A DNA stretch of 64,000 bases from Pedobacter sp. D749 (GTDB lineage: Bacteria; Bacteroidota; Bacteroidia; Sphingobacteriales; Sphingobacteriaceae): assembly GCF_019317285.1 (NCBI RefSeq), contig NZ_CP079218.1:3224001-3288000 (forward strand). The letters are read 5' to 3'. Shown in pieces: positions 15,463 to 24,557 of this stretch. The notes under the pieces are model-generated. The model did no database searches. It saw nothing but the letters and a program-made list of their open reading frames with translations, and had not been told where the DNA came from. The translations under genes were made by a program, and so were the position numbers. How positions within the stretch are numbered: position 1 is the first letter of the stretch; every line of letters begins with the position of its first letter.

Positions 15463-18234
15463 TTAGTTGAAAGCTGTAATGCTTACCTGGCCGATTAACC
15501 CTGAAGGCATTACACTCCAGTTTGATGCATCAAAATCCTTATAGTTAATATTTACGAAATTAATCTCGTGGTAATTCCGCCACTGGATTTTTTTGATATC
15601 CATATCACGGATCCGGTTCGCCATCAAATTAACCACTTCAATTTTTATGGTATTATGTCCTGTTTTTAAATATTTACCCACACGTGCCTGAAAAGGGATA
15701 CTACATAAAATGCCTACTTCTTGTCCATTAATCCATACACGTGCACTTTCATCTACCTGATTCAGGTTTAGAACATATTCTTTGGCCGATTTTGAACTCA
15801 GCGTAAAGCTTGAAGTATAAACACCTGTACCAGAAAAGGCCTGTAATTTAGGATCGTTTAAAGTAGTCCAGCTTACCAGTTTAGCTAACTGCTGATCTGC
15901 AGGAAGTTCTGGTCCACCCTCAGTAAAATGTAAATTCCAGGCTTGGTTGAGATTAACAGTACTGGTAGCTTTATTTAAATAAACCCAGGGCGTTTTGGTT
16001 GTTCCATTCTGACCGACCTTTAAAAACAAACTCTCACCCGATTTAAGCTGTACACGAACCTTTTTATCACGTATTGCCGCCAAACCCACATTCGAGCTTT
16101 GCGGATCCATGATTAAAACCTGTCCACTTTCATTTAAAGAAAGTTCGGTATCAATGTCTTTAGCGCTGTGGTTTACCAGATAATAATATTTGCCCGTTGT
16201 TGTTTTCCTCCTGATAAACTGCAGTCCGGTATCGGTTAATGTTTCTCTGTTAATATTTATCGAATTTAATGCCTTTTGCACATCCGCAGCCAATAAAATT
16301 ACGCCTGGTCCAATTTTAAACTGTTTAATACCATTTGCCCCATCCGTAAAGATAAATTTTGCTAAATCAGCTTTTAGCTGTGCTCTTCTGGCTTCCAGAT
16401 TATTTAAACCCGGAACATCTTTAGGTAATGCCTGAAAAATGACTTTTGCTCCATTGCTGACCAGTTTTATTATCTGATCTAATGTTTCCGGGCTCATCAT
16501 TTCGCATTGCGGAACAATTAATACCTGATATGGCGAAGCATCTGCGTTGGTACTGATTAATACCTGGTTAACCGTTGATTGCTTTAACAAGCGATCGGAT
16601 GCAAAATCGAACGAATAGCCAGATTTAGAAAGATCTTTTGATAATTTATAAAAGGCTGTTGGGTGTAACCATTCATCAACATCATGTACTTTTAAGGCCA
16701 TATCCAAACCTTTCGCCTTGTTCCAAACATCATAAATTGGCCAATAAATTAATAGTTCGTTGTCTGGCTTTCCTGATTGAAGAACAGACTGACAACGGGC
16801 AATATAATTATTCAATCCTTGTGCATGTGGCCATAAACTGTTGTTCGGGTTCATTTCTACCGAAGCGTAAAACAGCCATCCCGGCCAGGGCACATTTGCT
16901 GGCGAATTGGTGGTTCCATGATAAAAAACATGGTTTATCCCCGACAAAAACAATTGCTCCGCTTCTGGTTTGCATTGCGAAAACGAGGTTTTAAAATGCT
17001 CAGTTAGCCAGGTAAATGTTTCGGAAGAAACCAGTTTTTTGCCGCCTGTATGCGCGGCAGAAGAAGCAAATTTGAACATCATCGGATCTGGATCTACGTT
17101 GCGGATATCCGCTGCATCACGCCTAAGTCCTGAAATCGGGAAGTAACTTGAACCAAAGGTTTCGGTTTCTGGAATGTCAACGGCCCCATAAAGATCGAGC
17201 AGATTGCCCGGCGAACCATGCGACTGGTTTTTGGTAACCGATTTAAGCTGATGTGCCCAATTGGTCCAGTTTTGCGTAAAATTATGGAGCAGAAGCTCAT
17301 CCATGGTTTCCCGGTAATCAGATTTTAAACGCGCAATATCTGCACTTGTAGAATCTTTACCGGTTAGTTCTTTAATATGAGCCGCAAGATCATAGCCCCT
17401 GTTTTTCTTAAATTCCTGAAAGAAAGTTGGTGTCCAGGTAGCGCCATACACTTCATAACTATCATTAAAAAACGACCGGACACCTTGCGGTTTTTCCTTA
17501 AAAGCATCTGAGAATCTTTTCAGGTAAATATCAACTGCATTTTTATCGAGGTGATCTAAAGTAAAACCTTCCCCCCCAGGTGCAGCACGTTTAACCATTT
17601 GTCTTGTTTTACCTGCAAAAGCAGCATAGATACCCCAAATACCGCTCGTTGGCGACCAATTTAAAGCTCCATCGGCCTGAACTTTTGGAAGCAGATTGAG
17701 CACCTCACCATTTGGCCCATAAGCGGTTAAAGCCTGCAACTGCGCGAAATCCTGTTTCGCTTCTTTAACTTTAATGGTTTCGGTTAACTTCTCGCCCGCT
17801 TTGATTGTATATTGCTGGGTAATCAGTTTGGTGGCGGCATTTTCTGGCTTAATCTGCGGACCGCCAAACGGCCAGCCTGTACCTGTATTCATGTCTACTC
17901 CTAAACCCAAAGTATTGGCTTTATTTACCGTATAGTGCAATATATCTATCCACTTTGGCGATAAAAACTGGAGGTATTGTTTTTCATAACCCTTAGCACC
18001 ATAAATTGGTGTAATTTCTACTCCACCGAGACCAGCATCTGCGTATTTCTTTAAAACCAGGTTTAAATTCTTTTCGTCTACAGCATTTCCCATCCACCAC
18101 CAGCGGGTCCAGGGCTTCATCTGCTTTTCGATAACAGGCCAACTGCTGGTATTTTTCACAGGCTTTTGTGCTTTAGCCAAACTAAAAATCAATGTACTAA
18201 GCAGCAGGACAGAAAAGAATCTTTGTAATTGCAT
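15463..18234 (-). CDS. Secreted GH106 alpha-L-rhamnosidase
   Basis: 923 residues with a signal peptide (cleavage near SLAKAQ, residue 23). The N-terminal catalytic part opens with the family-specific PWTRWWWMGNAVDEKNL and GLGGVEITPIYGAKGY. The middle has MNTGTGWPFGGPQ. The C-terminal ~150 residues form a jelly-roll carbohydrate-binding-like domain (ESARVWINGQEVG, GHNTIKIEVVNLMANRIRDMD). GH106 enzymes remove terminal L-rhamnose, including from rhamnogalacturonan fragments. The rhamnose mutarotase gene ends 4 bp upstream, so the two are co-transcribed, an arrangement that fits rhamnose release and use. Confidence 0.93.
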   Translation of the reverse strand: MQLQRFFSVLLLSTLIFSLAKAQKPVKNTSSWPVIEKQMKPWTRWWWMGNAVDEKNLNLVLKKYADAGLGGVEITPIYGAKGYEKQYLQFLSPKWIDILHYTVNKANTLGLGVDMNTGTGWPFGGPQIKPENAATKLITQQYTIKAGEKLTETIKVKEAKQDFAQLQALTAYGPNGEVLNLLPKVQADGALNWSPTSGIWGIYAAFAGKTRQMVKRAAPGGEGFTLDHLDKNAVDIYLKRFSDAFKEKPQGVRSFFNDSYEVYGATWTPTFFQEFKKNRGYDLAAHIKELTGKDSTSADIARLKSDYRETMDELLLHNFTQNWTNWAHQLKSVTKNQSHGSPGNLLDLYGAVDIPETETFGSSYFPISGLRRDAADIRNVDPDPMMFKFASSAAHTGGKKLVSSETFTWLTEHFKTSFSQCKPEAEQLFLSGINHVFYHGTTNSPANVPWPGWLFYASVEMNPNNSLWPHAQGLNNYIARCQSVLQSGKPDNELLIYWPIYDVWNKAKGLDMALKVHDVDEWLHPTAFYKLSKDLSKSGYSFDFASDRLLKQSTVNQVLISTNADASPYQVLIVPQCEMMSPETLDQIIKLVSNGAKVIFQALPKDVPGLNNLEARRAQLKADLAKFIFTDGANGIKQFKIGPGVILLAADVQKALNSININRETLTDTGLQFIRRKTTTGKYYYLVNHSAKDIDTELSLNESGQVLIMDPQSSNVGLAAIRDKKVRVQLKSGESLFLKVGQNGTTKTPWVYLNKATSTVNLNQAWNLHFTEGGPELPADQQLAKLVSWTTLNDPKLQAFSGTGVYTSSFTLSSKSAKEYVLNLNQVDESARVWINGQEVGILCSIPFQARVGKYLKTGHNTIKIEVVNLMANRIRDMDIKKIQWRNYHEINFVNINYKDFDASNWSVMPSGLIGQVSITAFN

Positions 18235-18238
18235 AGGT

Positions 18239-18547
18239 TTAATCTAAATGGAAAACCATTTCTAAAGGAAGTGTTTTTGGAGAATTATCAGCATTGGTTT
18301 CCATAATATCCGCCATGTAGGCCCACCATTTCTGCACAATCCGGGTACTGCCTAAATCCTGCGAGGAACTGCCATTTTGTTGTTGCACAGCAAAAAGTAT
18401 ATTGGTTTCTTCATCTAAAAAAATAGAATAATCGCTGATCCCATTTTCCTTTAATAAAGCAGATAGTTCTGGCCAGATCTCATCATGGCGCTTTTTATAT
18501 TCTGCTTTAAAACCGGGCTTAAGCTTCATTTTGAATGCAATTTTCAT
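18239..18547 (-). CDS. rhaM: L-rhamnose mutarotase
   Basis: 102 residues, the size of RhaM (about 104). The N-terminal strand and motif MKIAFKMKLKPGFKAEYKKRHDEIWPEL carries the catalytic histidine (H21). The C-terminal half has the aromatic KWWAYMADIM motif. The enzyme interconverts alpha- and beta-L-rhamnose in the cytoplasm; no signal peptide is seen. It is placed directly before the GH106 rhamnosidase. No rhamnose isomerase, kinase or aldolase genes are in the window, so the rest of rhamnose catabolism must be elsewhere. Confidence 0.95.
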   Translation of the reverse strand: MKIAFKMKLKPGFKAEYKKRHDEIWPELSALLKENGISDYSIFLDEETNILFAVQQQNGSSSQDLGSTRIVQKWWAYMADIMETNADNSPKTLPLEMVFHLD

Positions 18548-18587
18548 GTTTTTAATTTTATTTTTAATGAGTTTTAGTAACCAGTCC

Positions 18588-18721
18588 TGTCATTCTTAAC
18601 GCAGTGAAGAATCCCGAACAGATAAGCACTCAAACAGAGTTCTTCATTTACATTTTGGTTCAGTGTTTTTAGCTAGACCTGTATTCTATGCTTAAAGATT
18701 CTCCACTATGTTAGAATGACA
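18588..18721. repeat. Palindromic repeat (tgtcattctnaacgcagtgaagaatc family)
   Basis: Left arm tgtcattcttaacgcagtgaagaat and right arm agattctccactatgttagaatgaca are imperfect inverted repeats. The unit fills most of the 221-bp gap between the GH105 and rhaM genes. The left-arm sequence recurs at 53843, where it forms the end of a gene. Confidence 0.7.
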
Positions 18722-18768
18722 AATATCCATGGTCTGTGTTTTCCCTAAATCTCTGAAATTCATCTCAG

Positions 18769-19896
18769 TTACTTTTTAAGCTTATATACCTCTGTTCCGG
18801 CCAATAGGAAACAACCTAGGCCATAATCTTCAAAATCAGGCATGCTGGTGTAACTTACCGGCTGTCCGTCTTTTGGTTCCTTACCTGTTCCCTGCATAAA
18901 ACCAATAAAGCCATTTTTTTGAACAGCATCTCTCGTCATGGCGTTCCAGGCTTTGGTAATAATCGGCAGATAAGTAGCCTTATCTAAAATACCTTGATTT
19001 ACACCCCAGGCCATGCCATATACAAACAAAGCAGTACCCGAAGTTTCCTTACCACCAAAATGGGTCGCATCGTGTAAACTTACATTCCAGAAACCATCAG
19101 TACGCTGGATGGCCGCCAAAGCTTTAATCATTTCTTGATAGGTTTTTAAGTATTCACTGCGGTGAACTTCATTTTCAGGAATAATTTCTAACACACGTAC
19201 CAGTGCAGCGACCACCCATCCGTTACCTCTTGACCAATAACAATCTTCACCATTTGGTTCTTTATAAGGAGGCACAAAATCTTTATCGCGCCACCAAAGG
19301 CCATCTTTGGCATTGTACAAGCCACCACCCTCAGTATTTTTAGCATGCATATACATTTTGTACATGTAATTATAATAGGTGGTATCGTTGTATAATTTAC
19401 CCAGTTTAGCAAAAACAGGCATTCCCATTTGTATGGCATCAATCCATGTCCAATCGTTTACCTTGCCCGATTTGATTACCAGATCGATGGAAGCTTTAAT
19501 GTCTTTAATGCGTTCGGGTTGTTTATCGATCAGGTAAAGATCGATATAGGTTTGTCCACAGGCCTGATCGTCGGCATTTTTTGTAGTAATACCATTTCTT
19601 AAACCCCAGTTATGTTTTTCGCCCCATTGAACCGCATAATCGTAATATGCTTTTTCAGGATGAATTTTATAAAGATTCATTAATCCTTCGTAATATACTG
19701 CCCTCGTCCAGATATTGCTTGGTCGCTCCCTATTGGTTATAATCGACTTCCCCGCATCAGGCCACTTGTTCATGAAATAAGCATTTGTTAATTTCAATAC
19801 TTTTAAAACATCCTTTTTATTGGGGATTTTTTGTGCAAAAAGTACCTGTGTAAATACGCTGAGAATCAGAGCGGAACTGAATATAAATTTCTTCAT
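18769..19896 (-). CDS. GH105 unsaturated rhamnogalacturonyl hydrolase
   Basis: 375 residues with a signal peptide (cleavage near LFAQ, residue 22). The alpha/alpha-barrel family GH105 is recognised by WTWIDAIQMGMPVFAKLG with the likely catalytic Asp153. Further support comes from EDCYWSRGNGWVVAALVRVLEIIP and the C-terminal DFEDYGLGCFLLAGTEVYKL. These enzymes remove the unsaturated uronic acid left at the non-reducing end after lyase cleavage. This directly complements the PL11 lyase encoded in the same run. The gene follows the GH2 gene by 20 bp. It is probably periplasmic. Confidence 0.94.
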   Translation of the reverse strand: MKKFIFSSALILSVFTQVLFAQKIPNKKDVLKVLKLTNAYFMNKWPDAGKSIITNRERPSNIWTRAVYYEGLMNLYKIHPEKAYYDYAVQWGEKHNWGLRNGITTKNADDQACGQTYIDLYLIDKQPERIKDIKASIDLVIKSGKVNDWTWIDAIQMGMPVFAKLGKLYNDTTYYNYMYKMYMHAKNTEGGGLYNAKDGLWWRDKDFVPPYKEPNGEDCYWSRGNGWVVAALVRVLEIIPENEVHRSEYLKTYQEMIKALAAIQRTDGFWNVSLHDATHFGGKETSGTALFVYGMAWGVNQGILDKATYLPIITKAWNAMTRDAVQKNGFIGFMQGTGKEPKDGQPVSYTSMPDFEDYGLGCFLLAGTEVYKLKK

Positions 19897-19916
19897 GGTG
19901 ATATTTCGCTTATCGA

Positions 19917-22820
19917 TTAATTGGAATTAGGTTTTGGTTTTAACTCATCCGGACTATCTTTTGTAAAGGTATCGAACTGAATTTTCGACGGACTTTCGAA
20001 AATATCTTTCACGGTATTAAAAGCCACTTCATATTTTGGATTAAACTGATCAGACATCATATATTGCTGCAAGCTGAAATAAAGTTGTTGCGCAGCAGGA
20101 GTATCTTTTAAATCAGGTGAGAGATTAGCGCTAGAAACCACAAGTTTCCCCTTACCTACCCTCGCTTCGAAAACCAATGCCAAACGGCGGTTCAAAAACC
20201 AGGTATCTATCGGTTGAATAATTGGCTTAAATCCAGAGGGAAAATCTTCGAGGTTCATTACCTGCGATTTGTTTACAATTTCCCACCATTGCATATCACT
20301 ATGATAATCCGTTGGAAAATTTTTAAAAGCAGCATGTTTTGGATCACATAAAATCCCTAAAGTATGTGGTGGACGCATTTTAAACCATGAGGTATTCCAG
20401 AAAACAGGAAGAAAGGTTTGCACTACTTCTTTTCCTTTTACTACTTTGCCAGCTGCATTGAGAAAAACATTGCCACCATCTGCTAAAACGGACCGGGCTT
20501 GATCATCTAAACTGGTGCAATAGTATACGTTGCTCTTAACCGCTTGCAATTTCGCAGGATAAACCCAAAAGCTCCAATCGTTCGCAAATTCAGTTCCATC
20601 AATGGTAACTTCCAGTTTCAGTTTTGCTGCTTTTGTAATACCATTTAGGGGGAATTTGATTTCTCCGATCGCAATACAATTGGTAATATTGAGCGTTTTA
20701 GGGCTAAAATTACCTTTGACCACATTTACTCCTCTTTCATCGTTGAGGGTCCACGAGAGTTTTGCATTTTCAATTGGCGCTTGCCCGAAATGTGCCACTT
20801 CTACAGCAGCTTCTAAGGTTTCGTTATTGGTAAAAACAAATTTTGAAACTTTTAGCAAAGGCACCGTGCTATTAGAAAAGCGTTTAAATTCCTTAGCGGT
20901 AATATAACCTTTCTCATCCCAGAAGGCATCCAGAACACCAACAAGTGCTGTTCCCTGCCCTGGATAATCATTTAGCGATAATAACTGGTAGCCATTGTAA
21001 TTTGGTGTGCGTAATGCCTTTTCGATTTCATTTTTATAACAAAGGGCTTGTAATTTACCCGAAGCCATTAAAAAATCGTGCCCCTGATCGGCCATATCGT
21101 GGTCTTTGAGATCTTCCTGAAACATCTCGAAGTTTTTTGCACGATAAACACCCGTGTATTTTTTTATTTCATCGAAATTTGGGAAAGCACAATACTGTCC
21201 CATTTCATGTGCTACAAAAGGCACTGTAAACTGCTCGATCTGTTTGGCATAAATAGAAATAGTCTCTGGTTTTCTGCCCCAGTCTAACCCCCTGGCACCT
21301 GCACGTACCATAAATTCGTTGTTTGGAATAACCGGCCAGCTACCACCAACTGACGCGCCTGTATATAATCTTCTCGAATCTTTAGCTTTCCAATAATTAT
21401 TAAACTTAGTAAGATATTCAACCTGTCTGCCGCGCGGTTCGTTACCATAGGCCATCATACAAAAGGATGCATAATTGCCATAGTTTTTAGTCATGCGGTT
21501 GGTTTCATCATAAATAAACTGATCGATCGGTTTTCCATCTCCGATAGAAGTACCATGATTGGCCCAGCTTGGTCCCTCTGGCTGAAGGTAAAAGCCGATT
21601 TGATCTGCAGCGATAAAAGCAGCTTCAGGCGGACAAAACGAATGGAAACGCATGTGGTTTAACCCATGAGCCTTCGAAATTTTAAAAATGCGTACCCATG
21701 CGGCAACATCCATTGACGGATAACCTGTTAACGGAAATTCGCAATTGTTAACCGTACCGCGTAAAAAAACCGGACGACCGTTAATTTCAAAAGTTCGGCC
21801 TACAGCTTTAAACTCGCGCATGCCGAATTGCACTTTTTTCTCGTCTTTTTTGCCATCTTTCGATAGTAAAGTTGCTGTTAAACGGTACAATGCCGGATTG
21901 AACTCATCCCAGGTGGCTATTTTATCGCCCATTGGCAAATCGATTTCTAAGCTACCTTCGCCGTTTGTGATCTCATAAGTTGCTGTTACCGGTTTTACCT
22001 GCAGGATATTTTTGGTATTGAAACTGCTGGCAGAAAGTATAATTTTTCCTGCAGAAGATTGATTGGCACTGGCTTTCAACTGGATTTTAACCTTCGCTGA
22101 CTTTTTCTTTAAATCAGGGTAAACCTGGATATCTTCAAAATACACTGGCGAACCGGCAGTTACCTCCATTTTACCTACCACACCATTCCAGTTACCTTGG
22201 GTATGGTCGGTTAAACTATGTGAATCTTGCCCAACATTAATCGCTTTGATACGATTATCGATTAATAAAGTAATGGTATGTTTTCCTGCCTTTAAATTTG
22301 CCGGGAGTTCAAAATTCTGCGCAACCACAAAGGTATACTGTGTTCCGATCTCAATATCGTCTATCCAAACCCTTGTTTCCGAATGGGGGTATTCCAGAGA
22401 TATCACCATTCTTTTACCTTTCCAACTGGATGGAATTAAGATATCTTTCTGGTACCATGCTGCGCCAGTATAATGTTTGGCGGGGGTTAACCAGAAAGGC
22501 ATTTTCAGGTTACCAGGTTTTCGATATTTTTCTAAGCGGGGATGAAAAAAGTACGAGCTATCGTAAATACTTCCGGTCCATTTTGTTTTTAAGGTAATGT
22601 TGTCGCCCTTTAGGTTTTCGGCCATTGAGCCTGGCAGATGAACAGATTCTGGAAGAATGGTGGAATACCATTTTCCTTTAATACCTTCGTCTTTAGCATC
22701 AATTTTGAAACGCCATTTACCTGCAAGCGAAATGTTTTGGGCATGTGTTTGCGTAATGCTTAAAAATACGAAAGCAATGCCTATCAGCACTTTGAAAACC
22801 CGATGAACCTGTTTATGCAT
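19917..22820 (-). CDS. Secreted GH2 family glycoside hydrolase
   Basis: 967 residues with a signal peptide (cleavage near THAQ, residue 28). The order is the usual GH2 one: sugar-binding jelly roll (about 30-220), immunoglobulin-like domain (about 225-335), then a TIM barrel. The acid/base residue is E461 in MMAYGNEPRG and the nucleophile is E539 in FVAHEMGQY. GH2 covers beta-galactosidase, beta-glucuronidase and related activities. In this pectin locus a galactan or glucuronic-acid side chain is a sensible target, but the substrate is not readable. A motif shared with susC and PL11 lies 69 bp before the start, so this gene may have its own promoter. Confidence 0.9.
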   Translation of the reverse strand: MHKQVHRVFKVLIGIAFVFLSITQTHAQNISLAGKWRFKIDAKDEGIKGKWYSTILPESVHLPGSMAENLKGDNITLKTKWTGSIYDSSYFFHPRLEKYRKPGNLKMPFWLTPAKHYTGAAWYQKDILIPSSWKGKRMVISLEYPHSETRVWIDDIEIGTQYTFVVAQNFELPANLKAGKHTITLLIDNRIKAINVGQDSHSLTDHTQGNWNGVVGKMEVTAGSPVYFEDIQVYPDLKKKSAKVKIQLKASANQSSAGKIILSASSFNTKNILQVKPVTATYEITNGEGSLEIDLPMGDKIATWDEFNPALYRLTATLLSKDGKKDEKKVQFGMREFKAVGRTFEINGRPVFLRGTVNNCEFPLTGYPSMDVAAWVRIFKISKAHGLNHMRFHSFCPPEAAFIAADQIGFYLQPEGPSWANHGTSIGDGKPIDQFIYDETNRMTKNYGNYASFCMMAYGNEPRGRQVEYLTKFNNYWKAKDSRRLYTGASVGGSWPVIPNNEFMVRAGARGLDWGRKPETISIYAKQIEQFTVPFVAHEMGQYCAFPNFDEIKKYTGVYRAKNFEMFQEDLKDHDMADQGHDFLMASGKLQALCYKNEIEKALRTPNYNGYQLLSLNDYPGQGTALVGVLDAFWDEKGYITAKEFKRFSNSTVPLLKVSKFVFTNNETLEAAVEVAHFGQAPIENAKLSWTLNDERGVNVVKGNFSPKTLNITNCIAIGEIKFPLNGITKAAKLKLEVTIDGTEFANDWSFWVYPAKLQAVKSNVYYCTSLDDQARSVLADGGNVFLNAAGKVVKGKEVVQTFLPVFWNTSWFKMRPPHTLGILCDPKHAAFKNFPTDYHSDMQWWEIVNKSQVMNLEDFPSGFKPIIQPIDTWFLNRRLALVFEARVGKGKLVVSSANLSPDLKDTPAAQQLYFSLQQYMMSDQFNPKYEVAFNTVKDIFESPSKIQFDTFTKDSPDELKPKPNSN

Positions 22821-22888
22821 AAAATTTAACGGCTTATCACCGCTGGTATTTGGTTAGGCTGTTAAAATAAGACAATATCTTCAGCAAA

Positions 22889-22908
22889 GCATCCTGTAGT
22901 ATCCTGCT
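22889..22908 (-). promoter_or_regulatory. Shared direct-repeat motif upstream of the GH2 gene
   Basis: On the minus strand the site reads agcaggatactacaggatgc, with two AGGAT units 10 bp apart. The identical 20 bp occur at 26632-26651 upstream of the PL11 gene, and a variant occurs at 4566 upstream of susC. It ends 69 bp before the GH2 start. An AraC-type regulator site is inferred. Confidence 0.55.
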
Positions 22909-22915
22909 CTATGAC

Positions 22916-23707
22916 TTATTTCAGGTAGCTATTCAATTTATTGTGTCTTAATTTATTCAGGCCTTCTACAACAGCAGCTGCATTTAACTTCGCTCCTGCC
23001 TCATTGGTATGCGTATGGTCTTTCTCGGTAAAAAATGTCTTTACCTCAGTTGCACTTAAAGCGGCATATTTATCTTTAATAATTTGGTTCAATGGAATAA
23101 AATCGACTTTTTCGGCTTTTGCAACTTCTTCTGCCCAGCTGGCATAACTGTCGTTGGCTAAAACTACAGCATCATCTTTAACCGGATTGCGTGGAATTGG
23201 TGAGCAAACAATAGGTGTTGCGCCTTTTGCTTTAATATCGCTGATGAATTTGCGCAGGTACCAGCCATAAGTATAAACCACTTCCTGCTTTTTCTTAATC
23301 GGGTTATAAATTTCTTTACTTTCCATTCCGATACCTTTTATGGTACCACGGGCACGGGCAGTATCGTCTAACGGGCTGCTATCGTTATGGCCAAACTGCA
23401 TCATCACGAAATCGCCTTTTTTTACTTTTGCCAAAACAGCATCCCACAAACCATTGGTTTGGAAAGTACGACTGCTGGTACCGCCAAGTGCATCGTTTTC
23501 GACATTGATTTTTTCACTGTTGAATAAATCTCCGATAAAACTTCCCCAGCCCCATAAAGCGCCGTCGCCTTTTCCTTTCCCGTTTTTAACGGTCGAATCG
23601 CCAATGAGGAATAAAGTTGGTTTTTTCTGTTGTTTTAAGATGATACAAGAAGAAAAAACAAGAAAAGCAGTTAAGAGAATGAGGGGTAGGTATTTAGTCG
23701 ATTTCAT
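22916..23707 (-). CDS. CE12-type SGNH rhamnogalacturonan acetylesterase (first of two tandem copies)
   Basis: 263 residues. The N-terminus (LILLTAFLVFSSCIILK) suggests a lipoprotein with Cys near residue 21. SGNH motifs are clear: block I LFLIGDSTVKNG, block III MQFGHNDSSP, and block V DHTHTNEAG with the catalytic Asp and His. The family removes acetyl groups from rhamnogalacturonan, opening the backbone to lyase and hydrolases. The next gene upstream (23783-24547) is a paralog, and a third, longer relative lies at 33705-35033. A perfect palindrome sits in the 75-bp gap to its paralog. Confidence 0.9.
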   Translation of the reverse strand: MKSTKYLPLILLTAFLVFSSCIILKQQKKPTLFLIGDSTVKNGKGKGDGALWGWGSFIGDLFNSEKINVENDALGGTSSRTFQTNGLWDAVLAKVKKGDFVMMQFGHNDSSPLDDTARARGTIKGIGMESKEIYNPIKKKQEVVYTYGWYLRKFISDIKAKGATPIVCSPIPRNPVKDDAVVLANDSYASWAEEVAKAEKVDFIPLNQIIKDKYAALSATEVKTFFTEKDHTHTNEAGAKLNAAAVVEGLNKLRHNKLNSYLK

Positions 23708-23743
23708 TTTTATTAGAATGATTATACAGATTTTAGTCTATTC

Positions 23744-23776
23744 AAACCTCGTAGGTTTTAAAAACCTACGAGGTTT
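23744..23776. repeat. Perfect 33-bp palindrome aaacctcgtaggtttt / aaaacctacgaggttt
   Basis: Two 16-base arms (23744-23759 and 23761-23776) are exactly complementary around one central base. It fills the gap between two tandem esterase genes of the same operon. It could trim or attenuate the transcript, or it may be a dispersed repeat; no T-tract follows on the minus strand. Confidence 0.85.
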
Positions 23777-23782
23777 AGCATT

Positions 23783-24547
23783 TTAAAGCAAATACTTTTT
23801 CAAATCACAGTCTTTTAATTCTTTAATTCCTTCTACAACAGAGGCAGCGTTAACTTTAGCACCTTCTAAATTGGTATGGGTATGGTCGCCTGGAAAATAC
23901 AGTTTTACCTTATCGGGACCGAGCGCGTCATATTTATCGGCTGTTATTTTATTCAGATCAACGAAACAGGCATTTTCTTCTTTGGCAACTTCAGCGGCCC
24001 ATTTTCCAAAATCGTTATTGGCTCGAACCACTTTGCCATCTTTAAAAATGTTCCTTGGGATCATGGAAAGTACAATTGGTGTGGCGCCTTTTGCCTTGGT
24101 TTCGCGTACAAATTTGCGGATATACCAGCCATAGGTATGCACCGTTTCTACCTGTCCATCCGGCCAGGTTAATACTTTGGTTTCTTCGCCGGTTCCTTTT
24201 AACACACCTCTTCTTCCGACTTTTGTAGTATCAGGTACGCTTCCGTCGTTGTGTCCGAACTGCATGGTAACGAAATCGCCTGGCTTTAGTGTTTCCAGAA
24301 CCTTCTCCCACCTGCCTTCCGATAAAAAAGTCCGCGTGCTCCTTCCGGCCATAGCGTTATTTTCTACATCAATCCTGGTGCTATCAAAAAGAGAAGCAAT
24401 CGGTGTTCCCCAGCCCCAGGTTTCTTTGTTCAAATTACGGACAGTAGAATCACCAATGATATGCAAAACGGGCTTATGTTGAGCGATAAAGGCAGCAGAA
24501 CAAATAATGATGATCATTCCTGCCAGGATAAAGCTATATTTTTTCAT
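23783..24547 (-). CDS. CE12-type SGNH rhamnogalacturonan acetylesterase (second tandem copy)
   Basis: 254 residues with an N-terminal hydrophobic signal (FILAGMIIIICSAAFIAQ). Block I is LHIIGDSTVRNL, block III is MQFGHNDGSVP, and block V is GDHTHTNLEGAKVNAASVVEG. It is similar along its whole length to the neighbour at 22916-23707, so the pair arose by duplication. Predicted to deacetylate rhamnogalacturonan outside the cytoplasm. It starts 10 bp after the PL11 gene and is surely on the same transcript. Confidence 0.91.
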   Translation of the reverse strand: MKKYSFILAGMIIIICSAAFIAQHKPVLHIIGDSTVRNLNKETWGWGTPIASLFDSTRIDVENNAMAGRSTRTFLSEGRWEKVLETLKPGDFVTMQFGHNDGSVPDTTKVGRRGVLKGTGEETKVLTWPDGQVETVHTYGWYIRKFVRETKAKGATPIVLSMIPRNIFKDGKVVRANNDFGKWAAEVAKEENACFVDLNKITADKYDALGPDKVKLYFPGDHTHTNLEGAKVNAASVVEGIKELKDCDLKKYLL

Positions 24548-24557
24548 TTTATAATTA